Origin: Osedax fenrisi
Lineage: Eukaryota > Annelida > Polychaeta > Sabellida > Siboglinidae
DNA: 64,000 nt
Assembly: GCA_964019155.1 (NCBI GenBank)
Contig: OZ025241.1
Location: 23,679,318 to 23,743,317 of the forward strand
Direction: 5' to 3'
Shown: positions 36,049 to 48,834 of the stretch, one piece after another
How the letters are laid out: the number at the start of each line of letters is the position of its first letter
How positions within the stretch are numbered: the first letter of the stretch is position 1
Program-made: the position numbers and the translations under genes
Notes under the pieces: generated by a model
The model's database searches: none
Seen by the model: the letters and a program-made list of their open reading frames with translations, nothing else
Told to the model about the DNA's origin: nothing

Positions 36049-36864
36049 TATACTTAATAATATAGTATACATATATGTAGGCAAATCATCAACAACTTAG
36101 CAACGCCGGGCCGGGTACGGTTTGGGTTTAGGTTTGTGTTTTCGACATCTTTTTTAAAATATTTTGTAAAATTTAAATATTTGTTGTTTTTTTTTAATAT
36201 ATTTTTTAAAATATTTGTCCACTCATTTTTTAAATATTAAAATATTTGTCTACATTTGTTTATATAAATATCAGCTAACATTTATTTTATTTTATATATA
36301 TCAATGAAGTATCAGGAATTGCTATAATTAATAAATAATATATAGGAAAATAATCAAAACCGAGCAACGGCGGGTCGGGTATGGTTTTGGTTTGGTTTTC
36401 GGCATCATTTTAAGTTATATTTATAATATTAGAAATATTTGTTGTATTTTGTGAAATATTTAAAAAAAATTTCTACTAATTTTTGAAATATTTTAAACAA
36501 ATATTTGTCTAAATTTGTTTGTATTTTAGCATAAATGTATGTTATTGTATAGAAATGTAGAATAATGAATTTCTATAATTAATAAATAATAAATAGGCAA
36601 ACAATCAAAATCTAGCAACGCCGGGTCTGCAGATACCATGGCTACTAATATGTTGACATATTTTGTATATTTAAAAAATTAGGTATATATTTAAAAATAT
36701 GTGTAGACACTTTTTTTAAATATATAATAATTGTTTGTATTTTTACCAAATATTTTACGAATAAATCTTAGAAACGAACAAAGCACATTGGATATAGTAA
36801 GAATTAGTAAATATTGGTTAGAAAAAACGTTAAGATTAGCTATAGCTATATATTCATATATTAA

Positions 36865-36867
<3 letters not shown>

Positions 36868-36948
<81 letters not shown>
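36868..36948. repeat. AT dinucleotide microsatellite
   Basis: About 40 units inside the last satellite spacer. Confidence 0.95.
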
Positions 36949-36952
<4 letters not shown>

Positions 36953-37030
36953 TAATTAGGAATAGCTATAATTAATAATAGATATGCAAATAATCAAAAA
37001 CCGAGCATGGCCGGGTCGGATACGGCTAGT

Positions 37031-38449
37031 ATATATATATAATTGAAAAACTATAATCTAGAGTAAATTTAATGTATTGATATATTTCGTCACATATAAA
37101 AATAATGATATCGTTGTAAATTGTAATTGTACGTAATGTCCGGGATTTATATAATATGAATTATTGATAACAATATTATTCCATAGGATAATATTTATAA
37201 AGTTTAATCGCTAGGAATAATTATTTATTTGATTAGGTAATTAATAATTAAGTATATAATATATATATATATATATATTAATTATAATAAATATTATATA
37301 AATATATATATAAAAATAAGATTACATAATTGAATTTTAATTATTTACATATCCTGTATAAATATAATATATAATAATATTCTAAATAAATACTCTGTTT
37401 CTCTAATAATAAAGGGTGTTTATTTAAATTTGAATAAATATTATATTATTATTTATAACGTTATAATGGCGCACAATACTACGGTATTTATATTTATATA
37501 GATATAAAATAATGTATAAGAATAATTGTCAATTAATATTTGTATATAGATTATTGAAATCATATTTGTATAGTGATTATAAAATAATCCAATTTATTTA
37601 TTCAATCTATTTTCGACTATAGATTATCATGATTATTTAATAATTTATTGTTTGTTTCAATCATATATTTGTATTTTACTTTTTATTTAATTAAACTATA
37701 AATCTATGGTTTCGATTTATAAAAAAAGTATATATATATATAAATTATATAATTGACATAATATTACTATAGTGATTATAATATAATCCATTATATATTT
37801 TTGAATATAGATTAATTATGTTATTTAATAATTATTTTATTTATAATGTTTGTTTTAATTTATAAAAAAATATTTGAAATTAAAATTATAAAAAATAGTT
37901 GTTTTGTTTGTTTATCTTTTGTTATTTTGTATCATTTTTAAAAATTATCCATAATTCATATACATTATCCATAATTTAAAAATAATACATGAATATAATA
38001 TTTATAAATTGTATGTAATTTCAATTAAAGTGTGTATATACTTTACATATGTAAAAAACATTTTTTTATGTCATATATAGTATATATGATATATACATAT
38101 TTAATATTTAATAATTTATTTAAATTAATATTGAAATTATATAAAACATTTAATATATTATAAATTTTATTTGATTTTAAATCATATAAATTATATGTAT
38201 ATGATATAATATGTCATTATTATGTTAATTTATCATTAATTTAATGTTATTGATAATATTAGTTTATTATCATAATAATTATGTTAATTTATTTGCATTA
38301 TACATATACTATATATTATAGTATTAAAGGTAATTAATTTTTTAAGAAATATTAACATAAGTATGAATAAATCATTATAATTTGATAATCAGATAATCAC
38401 ATTAGTTTAATATTATTAATTCAAAAGTATTACTCTACTTAATATGATC
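37031..38449. other. Extremely AT-rich stretch, no gene
   Basis: Only A/T-rich sequence with short AT runs (37258-37278, 37728-37742). No ORF of note. Confidence 0.7.
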
Positions 38450-39930
38450 AAGGAATACAGGTAAATCAGGGCGCTGATATATTTAAGAGTTAAAGTTGGG
38501 CGGTCCTACTAATATATAATAGCCTGCCCAACTACTATATATATATCACTCAAGTAAATATGTTACGCTTGATTGCACATGTTAAAATATTCCATACGAG
38601 TAACATACGTTATTTAAATTATATATTTATATTGCAATATAATTGCAAAATTTAATTTGATTAAATAATATTTATATGTGATGGTCGCCCATCTTAAGTT
38701 TCATAAATAGAGGCACTATGTCTATTGAAGAAAAATCACATGACTACTAATCTAGGTAAACTATAAATCTATGGCATAAAATAACGAACTAAATATAATC
38801 TTATGCATTAAAATCAATATATTAAATATTTCAACACAATGAATTTATATAAAAAATATTAACTTGTTTATTAAAATGTTTCTAAAGCGCTGTTCACATG
38901 AGCAATATATTCCAGCAATTTCGCAATTGAATTCTTAAGAATTCCCAAAATGTAAAAGTTTATGTTTTTCTGTGATTAATGCTAAATGTTCTAATCCGAA
39001 TTTATTCTAGTATTTGTGACAATTTATGTAATTTGTAAATAAATGCACGCACAAGTATACTGACGAGTATTAATGCATACGCATTTACCTTTCTATGTAT
39101 CAATCTATAATATTTTACGATTATTAGTGATTAAAATTAAGTTATTTAATCGTTTACTATCGTTTAATTAATAATTATAATTATAATATATGTATATTAC
39201 CACTTTATGATTATATAATGAACCTGTTTATAAGTTTATCAAATGAATGTATTTTTAAGTATTCTACTACGAAAAAACATTGCTCATGTGTACACCCTAA
39301 AATGTATACCGCTAGGGGATTTTGAAACTGGAATTCTTAATTCCATTGCGAAATTGCTGGAATAGATCATTTATGTGAAATGCGGTTTAGAATTAATTTT
39401 TTAAATTATTTATAATTTAATTTTTATAGAATGTAATAGACATTTATATTTTGTATTGATTTTTATATTACTTCTATAATAAATTACATACTTAATAATA
39501 TATTTACATTATTCTGACTTATATGAATATGGATAAACAATTATATTTTATAAATATTCATTGTATAAAAGTATTTTTCCAAATCATATTTTTGTTAAAA
39601 TTGTCAGAAAAAAATTATTAAATTAGAGTAATTAATTATTTTTTAAAAATTACTCTATATTATAGATATTTTGATTATCTAAATATTGTACATAGAACTT
39701 TTTATCCTATTTAGCACCATGTAAGCGTTAATTAAAACGACCACTACTCCTTTCTCTGCCGCTACCCTGTTCCGTCCAATAACTAGTCCAAAATTCGATG
39801 TATGGAATCAAGCGTAACATATTTACTAGAGTGACGTATATTTATTAGTTGGGCAGCTCTTATATATTAGTAGGACCGCCCAACTTGAACTCTTAAATAT
39901 ATCAGTGTCCTGCTTCACCAGTCACCTGAT
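38450..39930. mobile_element. Long-TIR transposon derivative with a nested foldback element
   Basis: About 110 bp at each end are inverted repeats (left 38467: CAGGGCGCTGATATATTTAA; right, complement: CAGGACACTGATATATTTAA). They share GTTGGGCGGTCCTACTAATA and TAAATATGTTACGCTTGATT. The exact outer limit is unclear, because similarity trails outward to about 38447 and 39930 and no clean target duplication was found. A second inverted pair at 38888-38950 and 39320-39390 (TATTCCAGCAATTTCGCAAT) marks an inner element. No transposase was seen. Confidence 0.7.
38888..39390. mobile_element. Nested foldback MITE (TTCCAGCAATTTCGCAAT TIR)
   Basis: The left end AAAGCGCTGTTCACATGAGC and the complement of the right end AAACCGCATTTCACATAAAT both continue into ATTCCAGCAATTTCGCAATKGAATT. 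About 500 bp, no ORF. Resembles PIF/Harbinger-type MITEs in style, but the target duplication is not clear. Confidence 0.6.
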
Positions 39931-40010
39931 TAAGGACAGGACATATGATTACATATATTTCTTAAACATTTTATTTTACGTTTTATTGAAGGTATCCTAT
40001 CCCATTAGAC

Positions 40011-41719
40011 CAGGGGTTCTTAAACTTTTTTTGTCATGACCCTTTTCATAAAATAAAATGTTACTATTACCCACAATTATTTTGAAAATAAAAAACAGAT
40101 TTGCTTAAAATATTCATTGAATCATTCATGATTTGTGACTTTGTTTTTTTATATACTAAATTTGAAATATTCGGCAAAGTCTTGCTTGAAATGCATATCA
40201 GTTCTCATTCTGCTTAAAGTTTATTTCTAGCTTTTGATTTTATATTCAATAATGTAGAAAATCCTTTTCCGCATAAATACGTTGATGACAATAGTAAAAG
40301 TGTTCGCATGCACTTTTTCGGCCTATTTTGGATATTGTGAAGATATCGTTGTCCAGAAATCTGATATGTTTTCTTCTTGTTTGAATACATTTTTCATGGA
40401 TGTATTATTTACTAAACTAAGAAATTCGTTTTCCATTTCCTCAGGAATAGGAAATGTATAATCCATAATTATAATAAACGGATGTTCTGTACTTTTACCT
40501 TGAGATTAAAAATGGATTTTTAATTAATCCATGAGCTAAAATACATGTGCTATAACATTACCTTTCGACAACCATCTGACAGCCGTATAATAAAGAAGGT
40601 CCTTGTTAGTAGAATTCAACATTTGACATAAAAGCCGAAAAATACATGTATTAAGTGCACTTTTTAAAATAAAATTAACCATTTTGATGTTTGTAAACCG
40701 ATTTCATATTAATAGGAAGAGTTTTCGACGCTAAAGCTTCTCGATGAATCATGCAATATATAATTATAGTGATATCTGGATTCTTCTTTTTTACTAAAGT
40801 AGCAAATCTTGATTTTGATCCTAGAATTGCTGGAGCTCCATCTGTGCATACACCAGTTAATGCTGACCAAGATAGTTCTTCTTTTTCGAAATATTCTGAA
40901 AATATGTTCATTATATCAATAATTTAATGCCGAGCAAGCTCGACCTGGTAAGATAAGGTATATCAATAGCCTCTGTCGTTGTTTTTAAAGGTTACAAAAT
41001 ATAAATTCTTCTTCAACTTTGCTATCGCGAATGTAACGTACATATACTAATAATTGTGAGATGTGAGAAATATCTATATATTCATCGAGTTGTAAAAAAA
41101 AAAAAAGTGAGATTCTAATGTTTTTTATTACTTGTAATTTAATGTCTTCTGACATTTAATCAATTCTATTTTTAATTGTATCATTGGATAAACTAATCTG
41201 ACTCAATATGTATACATATTTCTATTCTAAAAGCAATTTGGCAGTTTTAATTATACAATGAAACCATAGGGTGTCAATACAGTTTCTCCTATTGTGTATG
41301 CTTTTTTGATTGGCAATAAGAAGCGCTATTTCATAGGATGCTCTTGTAACGTTACTTGATTGAAACATTACACTTGAATCATTGTCCAAACGTGATCGTT
41401 TAAGTTGAGTTTTTTTAAACTTGAAAAACTCAATAGAGGGGCGTAATGCTCTATAGAGGAAATATTATAATTGCTACTTGTTTTGGCTCGCAGGAAAATT
41501 TAACTCGTCGAATAGCTGACTTGATTCTAAACATATCATTTAAATATTGAGAATGTAATTGTTCACCAATAATAATACTAATTGAAATTTACTATTACAT
41601 GGAATTTTCAGAGAAATCTTCTTTTTAAAATTTAATATTATTAATAAAAAACCCCATGACCCTTTGAAAAACACCTATGACCCTTTTTTGGGTCATGACC
41701 CATAGTTTAAGAACCCCTG
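40011..41719 (-). mobile_element. hAT transposon, decayed, 1709 bp
   Basis: Termini CAGGGGTTCTTAAACT (both ends identical over 16 bp and continuing into GTCATGACCC) are flanked by a perfect 8-bp duplication CATTAGAC (40003-40010, 41720-41727). The interior is a minus-strand transposase pseudogene. Target-site length, terminus and protein all agree on hAT. Confidence 0.93.
40675..41120 (-). pseudogene. hAT transposase remnant (ZBED5/FAM200-like)
   Basis: Reading the minus strand from about 41110 gives LQLDEYIDISHISQLLVYVR and KVEEEFIFC. Frames then break near 40940-40990, and the open segment 40911-40675 reads ALTGVCTDGAPAILGSKSRF and IYCMIHREALASKTLP. LDESTDI, C-TDGAPAM-G and CMIHREALASK-LP are the signature of the hAT lineage behind ZBED5, FAM200 and SCAND3-type proteins. 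Further diverged coding probably extends to both sides (about 40100-41480) but is too broken to delimit. Confidence 0.8.
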
Positions 41720-41727
41720 CATTAGAC

Positions 41728-42224
41728 TAATGATACTATTAATGACTACTAATGATTAATGTTAGTATAATATTAGTTTGTAGCTTATTTTGTAGATTTT
41801 GACCAGAATTCAAAAAAATCTTACTTTGAATAAAATATTTCTAGTTTTTATTTATAATCATTATAATACAAATGAATATATAACTAAATATATACATCTG
41901 ATATTTACCACTGAAGGAGATGGAGAAAATATGTCCTGTCCTAGATGTCCATGGTATGATACTAATCATATCATTTTATTTACTAATAATATTCAATATA
42001 TTTGTTCACTTAATTATACCATGGACAAGACATAAGCTCCCTATCTCTGCAATGGTTACTTTTTTATACTCTAATCTATATGCTTTTAAGTGGTATATAA
42101 TATACCGTATATTTAATTATATTTAAATATTTTATTAAAAATGAAAAATTATTTATAAATTATATTCGATTTGAAATTTTTTTTTATATTATTTATGGTA
42201 ATTAGTTATTATTATTATACTATA
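41728..42224. other. AT-rich stretch, no gene
   Basis: An ATGTCC...ATGG / CCATGGACAAGACAT imperfect palindrome lies at 41935-42030. The two overlapping ORFs here have no coding character. Confidence 0.6.
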
Positions 42225-42775
42225 GTATTAATAATACTAAGTATAATGTTTAGTATAATTATTATACTACTTAGTAGTATACTAAGTATACTACTAAGTT
42301 ACTTAGTTACTTATGTGCACCTTGTATTACAATATATGATACACATGATATACTTAGTACCTTGAAGGTGCACATATATATTAAGTGGGCTTCAGTTTAA
42401 TGTCTATGATGGTGCCTCTTAATCAGTGATTAAGAGAATCACTGATTAAATTAACTTTATATAAGTATAATATTGTTATATTATTATATTGTTATTTTTA
42501 TTTGGTGTAATTATTTTTTATTTTTATTTCCCATCTAGGAACTTAGATGAAGTTTTCACTTATAACTATATATGGCTCAAATTTCCCTTCGAAGCCACTC
42601 TCATGTTAAGGCATCCGTGGTTTTAATGTGAGCCGATCATTTATTTATAAACAATTATATAAGATCACTTCTTAATAATATTTAAGACCCATTTTATAAA
42701 ATTAATCAATGGTCCGGACGAGATTCGAACCCTTGTCCTACTGCTTGTGTGTCTGACACCTTAGCCGGCGAATTA
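42225..42775 (-). mobile_element. SINE plus palindrome-rich repeat; arm 2 of the distant inverted pair
   Basis: Reverse-complement counterpart of 25803-26340. On the minus strand the SINE begins near 42775 with CGCCGGCTAAGG and has B box GGTTCGAATCTC; its body runs to about 42510. The palindromic AGTAACTAAGTAACTTAGTAG segment follows to about 42225. This copy keeps more of the tRNA-like head than arm 1. Confidence 0.75.
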
Positions 42776-43410
42776 TAAATTAAATATAATCATTGATTTC
42801 ACATTGCTTATTGTATTAAATTCAAATTTGTATTCATGGACCATGATACAATATGAAAAAAATCACTCGAGTGGAAAATACAAATATCACAAAATATGTG
42901 TTAGAAGACGTCCTTGTCCTGTCCTTGATTATACTTAATTATTTTATTAATATCAATGCATTTTTACATAATATTACATATATGTTTACTGCATATAATT
43001 CAATTTAATATTGTATTACAAATTAATATATATATATATACAAGTTATTAATTACTCATGCAATAACTCTATCCTAAGACTAAATTAGATTATATTTGGT
43101 CATGCAAAAACTCAACATTTGTTTGATCAATAATAAATCACCAAATTACTTTATATACACTATTGTATACAACAATGTGTATACAATAGTGTATATAACA
43201 ATGTGTATACAATAATATAATGAATTCATTAATTTTTTTAAGTTTTTTTATTATCAATTATTTGTTAATTAGTAAGCATTTTGGTTTAATTACAGTAGTA
43301 AATCTGGCAGCAAGTAATTAATATGTACTATAATGTTATCACGTTTTATCTGCATAAATATTACTGATTGGAAATATAACTTCCACTATGATATTATAAT
43401 CAGATTCGTA

Positions 43411-43456
<46 letters not shown>

Positions 43457-43511
43457 GCACATATTTATTTATGAATATATTAAAATATTTAATTAATTAT
43501 TCATTTAATAG
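42776..43511. other. Upstream flank of the first recognised PSME3 exon
   Basis: AT-rich, with an AT array at 43413-43452 and ACAATGTGTATACAATAGTG repeats at 43160-43215. CATGGACCATGATACAATATG and the following 70 bases (42838-42915) recur in diverged form at 62775-62850. I could not find the initiating exon of PSME3 here. Confidence 0.5.
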
Positions 43512-46500
43512 CATGAAAGTTATAAAGAAGAATGCAAGAGAAAGGTAAATACATTTGTAGATTTCATATTATTATAATTACGATTCTACTAAATAAAACA
43601 TTTAACATTTTAGACTCCATTTATTATAATTTCATTTACAACTTACACTTATAACTTATACGTCCATAATATTAACGTGCACTAATGAATTGCACTACGC
43701 ATTACACTTATTATGTGTAATCATGCACGTATACTGTATAACTACCCTACAGGGCGAGAAACTTGTACGTGATGAATTCCCTTTAATGGTTATCAAACTG
43801 AACAATCTTCTCAACGTTAGTCGCTATCGATGACTCATTATTGATGACTCATTGTCAGGCCTCTCTAATTCGTGCTATTTGAATTTACACGAATTAAACC
43901 AAATTCGTGAACTATTTATATATAGAATTCGTGCATGCGCGAATTTAAGTAACAACTATAAAGGCTATAAAAGCTATTAGTCTAACATCCAAAATTATAT
44001 TTGAAATAGTACTAGACAATATACATGCATGTTTGTAAGAACGTTAAAGTTAATGTTATTAAGGCTATGTGCGGGTTTCAGCGCTCTATGTATAAGAATA
44101 GGACAAAATAGAAAAAAATACCCTTATCATAAATACATCTCCTCATTCAATAATGAATGAATCATTCTAAAATAAATTTTATCTTATTTAGTTTATATTG
44201 GTCTACAATAAAATCACTAAAGAAAAATCCCAAATTGTTCGGTTTGGTCAAGAATTTGTTGGTAAAAAATTGGTAAATTTGGTAATTTTTCGGACCATTT
44301 TTTTTTGACCAATAAATTATTTTTTTTTTTATATATGTACATTATTTTATGTATTGTTATATAATATAAATTCTCTGAAAAAATTATTGTAATCGGTAAA
44401 TTATTGACTGACTAGATGATATTTGAATACGAAAAAACATTATTCTGAGATAATCAACTTTAAAGTTTTTCTACATTTTTTTTTCCTTATTTAAAATTAT
44501 TTTTAATTATATACATTCTATTTCATAATAATAATCAACTTTGTTTTTAAAATTATTTTTAATTATATACATTCTATTTCATAATAATAATCAACTTGGT
44601 TTTTAAAATTATTTTTAATTATTTAGAAGTTATTGATTATAAATAAATATATACATTCTATTTCATAAGAATAATTGAAGACATATATTTTATTAAAATT
44701 TTCCAGATGAATAGTATGACTTGTCTCGTAGGCGTCTTGTCCTATTAGCGTGGCTCTCTTCTTGTTCATATCTCTTCTTATTCGAAGACCTTTTCTTATC
44801 GATGAGAATCGATTTGAGAATTTGAAGATTCTGGAGAATCTATTTGAGAAGTTGAAGGAGCATCAATAGATTGTAATGACTATAAATAATAAATTATATT
44901 AGACACATATATATTTATTACACGATATTTTATAATAATAAGCTATATTATATTTATAATAAACTATATTAGATTATTTAGAATTATAAATTATATTAGA
45001 CTCAATATATTTTATTACACGATATTTTATAAATAATAAGCTATATTATATTTATAAATAAACTATATTAGATTATTATAAATTATATTAGACTCAATAT
45101 ATTTTATTACACGATATTTTATAAATAATAAGCTATATTATATTTATAAATAAACTATATTAGATTATTTAGAATTATAAATTATATTAGTCTCAATATA
45201 TATTATTACACAATATTTGATAAATAATAAGCTCTATTATATTTATAAATAAACTATATTATATTTATAAATAATAACTATCAATAGAAGATTATTATTT
45301 TGATAATTCAAATATAAAATAAAATAAAAATGGATTCTCTTTGAAATTCATAATAATTATTTACATTATCATACTTTATCATATATAATTCTAAATGTAT
45401 TATTATCATCTATACACTAATATAATAAACAGATAATACATTATATAATCATACCTTTCGTTTATTACAATTCCCCATTTGAGATCTGTTAATGCGTTTT
45501 CGGAGAGGCATATTTTCAAAATAATGTTAATAATAAAATAAAATTATTTCTTCAAATAATGCTATAAATAACACCTGTCATCTTACTCGACCAATGAAAT
45601 GCTTGTAACTATAAACATAACCTTTGACGTATTTGTATTTATCAAAATAGTATTATCGAATGCTAAAAACAGTTATAAAAACGGTAAAATACAACTCTAT
45701 AAATATATAATTGAAAAAGTTGATATTTTATTCTATATAAAATATATTTTCCTCAACATTTTTATAAAGTACCTATTTTAAAAGCCTTTTTTTAACACAT
45801 ATGCAATAATTACGTTCACAAATTTCACATCTAATAAATAATATATTAAATAATCAAATTCAATCTTAATAAAAAAAATGAAAAATTTATTTATTTTGAA
45901 ACCCGCACATAGCCTTAAGTATAACTTTAATTAACTTAGTTACTTAATTATTAAATGATTTATTGTCAAATTAAAACTATTTTATTATTGTTTAATATAA
46001 TTTAATATACAATAATTTTTCGTTTAATTTCGTATAGAATTATCGTCCACGTTATCTTTCCATAATTTATACAGAATTTACATACTACAGATTTAACTTT
46101 TCCACTCTATGGCCTTTCGCTAAGTCTGTATTTTATTATATGGTTTCAGAAAATGATATTCACGTTTTTTCGACATTATATAAGTAAATAATAAGTTAAT
46201 ATATATTCTATAGTCTAATATAGACTATATATTACATATTAGTAAATTAAATTATGAAAATTAAATAATGTAATGGTTATTTGTTAAATATATGCACGAA
46301 TTTACCATAAATCGTGCATTTTTTATATATAAATCGTGCAAAATGCACAAACCTAATATAGGTTAGATAATTTAGAATGGGCGGATATGGATATCTGAAA
46401 TGGGGTTTATGGATATTATGACGTGATACGTACAAATGTACAGATGTATTTATCGTTAATTAAAACACGTATCGTTACATTATAATATACAACATAGTAA

Positions 46501-48794
46501 TAACGATAACGAATTATGTGTATTCATGGCCTTCGCACATTTACACGCGGAATACTTCGGTCTACTTTATAAATCGTAGATTATCGATAAGTTACTCCAT
46601 CACTCAGTGCGATATGTTCAACTCTGACCTGATGATGAAGAAAATCAAGGAAGATATCGACGCCAACGTACCCGGATATTTATCCGCTTCTAAAGTTTGT
46701 ATATATGTCATAGTACATGTATTGAATACCGTACAACACCGTAATCAGAACTCTCTCCTTATATATTTGTTTACATTCAATGGTAATATTAGATATACAT
46801 ACACATATCTAATATATATATATCATATTTTTACGTAATATAACTCTCAATGACATTTTTTTAAATAATAATAATAAAAAACGATAATAATATACTAAAA
46901 ATATAATTATGTACCATAATATATTATGAATTTTGTAGTTTTTATATATATAGTATTTCTTACATTTTGTGACTATTATGTTATGTCGTAAAACAAAGTC
47001 ACAGTATTCATCACAGTTTATATCACATTGTAGGTTTATAGCACAATGTAGGTTTATAGCACATTGTAGGTTTATAGCACAATGTAGGTTTATAGCACAA
47101 TGTAGGTTTATAGCACATTGTAGGTGTATAGCACATTGTAGGTTTATAGCACAGTGTAGGTTTATAGCACATTGTAGGTTTATAGCACAATGTAGGTTTA
47201 TAGCACATTGTAGGTTTATAGCACAATGTAGGTTTATAGCACAATGTAGGTGTATAGCACAATGTAGGTTGATAGCACAATGTAGGTTTATAGCACAATG
47301 TAGGTTTATAGCACATTGTAGGTTTATAGCACATTGTAGGTTTATAGCACAATGTAGGTTTATAGCACAATGTAGGTTTATAGCACATTGTAGGTGTATA
47401 TCACATTGTGGGTTTATAGCACAGTGTAGGTTTATAGCACAATGTAGGTTTATAGCACAATGTAGGTTTATAGCACAATGTAGGTTTATAGCACAATGTA
47501 GGTGTATAGAACATTGTAGGTTTATAGCACAATGTAGGTTTATAGCACAATGTAGGTTTATAGCACATTGTAGGTTTATAGCACATTGTAGGTTTATAGC
47601 ACAATGTAGGTTTATAGCACAATGTAGGTTTATAGCACATTGTAGGTGTATAGCACATTGTAGGTTTATAGCACAATGTAGGTTTATAGCACAATGTAGG
47701 TTTATAGCACAATGTAGGTTTATAGCACAATGTAGGTGTATAGCACATTGTAGGTTTATAGCACAATGTAGGTTTATAGCACAATGTAGGTTTATATCAC
47801 ATTGTGGGTTTATAGCACAATGTAGGTTTATAGCACATTGTAGGTTTATATCACAATGTAGGTTTATAGCACAATGTAGGTTTATAGCACATTGTAGGTT
47901 TATAGCACAATGTAGGTTTATAGCACAATGTAGGTTTATAGCACAATGTAGGTTTATAGCACAATGTAGGTGTATAGCACATTGTAGGTTTATAGCACAA
48001 TGTAGGTTTATAGCACAATGTAGGTTTATAGCACAATGTAGGTTTATAGCACAATGTAGGTTTATAGCACAATGTAGGTTTATAGCACAATGTAGGTTTA
48101 TAGCACATTGTAGGTTTATAGCACAATGTAGGTTTATATCACAGTGTGGGTTTATAGCACAATGTAGGTTTATAGCAGTATATTCTACACTTAGTTCACT
48201 TTTCCTTATATCGATTTATTACCAAGATGAAAATAATTGTAAATCTGTTTCATTATAATTATTAGATTACAATTGAGTTTTAGTTATTTTATAATTAGAC
48301 AAATTATTTATATTTAAATACCTTTATAACATATTATGTATTAGTAATTCTAGTTATATTAAAAGTCAAATTATATCCCCATATAATTGTAAATCATGAG
48401 ATGAACACATACAAAAGCTGAAATAAGCATATATTATATAAGGCTGATTTAATCAACTACAAATATTGATGTATTGCAATATAGTGCATTATATAGCTTA
48501 TATGCTTACATCAGCTTTTATCATTATTCATCTTATCATTATATATAAATATCTAAGGATATCATTTCAGTAATTATATATTTAATGTATCTATAATAAC
48601 TAATAAAATATATTACTATATGTATATACTATAGTATATAGTATATATATATACATATTATTTTATTACATTAACAACTATTTGTAATTATATTAATAAT
48701 TGTATAACTCTACAATAATAAAACACATAATTATACAGAACTCAAAGAAGAGGAAGGTTGATGCAGAAATAGATGGTGTTTTATTAAGAGGTAT

Positions 48795-48834
<40 letters not shown>

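Larger units (their letters stand above)
34486..37030. repeat. Satellite-like array of about 250-bp units, about eight copies
   Basis: A conserved block (AATAGCTATAATTAATAAAT, then AGGCAAACAATCAAAAACCG, then CGGGTCGGRTACGGTTTGGG) recurs near 34486, 34700, 34845, 35100, 36070, 36320, 36570 and 36960. The blocks are separated by AT-rich TTTTTAAAATATTT and TTTGTTTGTATTTTAGC spacers. It starts about 350 bp downstream of the gypsy integrase. The array is interrupted by the element at 35262-36048 and an AT microsatellite at 36868-36948. Units are diverged, so the array is old. Confidence 0.7.
44063..45914. mobile_element. TTAA-flanked DNA transposon derivative, 1852 bp
   Basis: The termini are a 17-bp inverted repeat, GGCTATGTGCGGGTTTC, flanked by TTAA on both sides (44059-44062 and 45915-45918). 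TTAA duplication is typical of piggyBac-type elements, but the terminus does not start with the usual CCC, so the superfamily is left open. It lies in PSME3 intron 2 and contains a two-exon mini-ORF (minus), a tandem array of about 110 bp (44880-45260) and one of about 60 bp (44495-44640). Confidence 0.8.

Noticed and set aside
43333..43410. Initial exon of PSME3 (MLSRFICINITDW frame with GTATTC donor)
   Set aside because: Phase would fit, but the residues do not resemble PA28 N-termini and the donor is weak.
47017..48176. CRISPR-like array
   Set aside because: Units are contiguous 18-mers with no unique spacers, and the context is an animal gene intron.
46969..48258. 429-codon plus-strand ORF (FIAQCR repeats) and minus-strand CYKPT repeat ORFs as secreted repeat proteins
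   Set aside because: The frame exists only because an 18-bp minisatellite lacks indels and a stop in that phase. It is enclosed by PSME3 exons with consistent splice phases, and has no signal peptide or coding flank.
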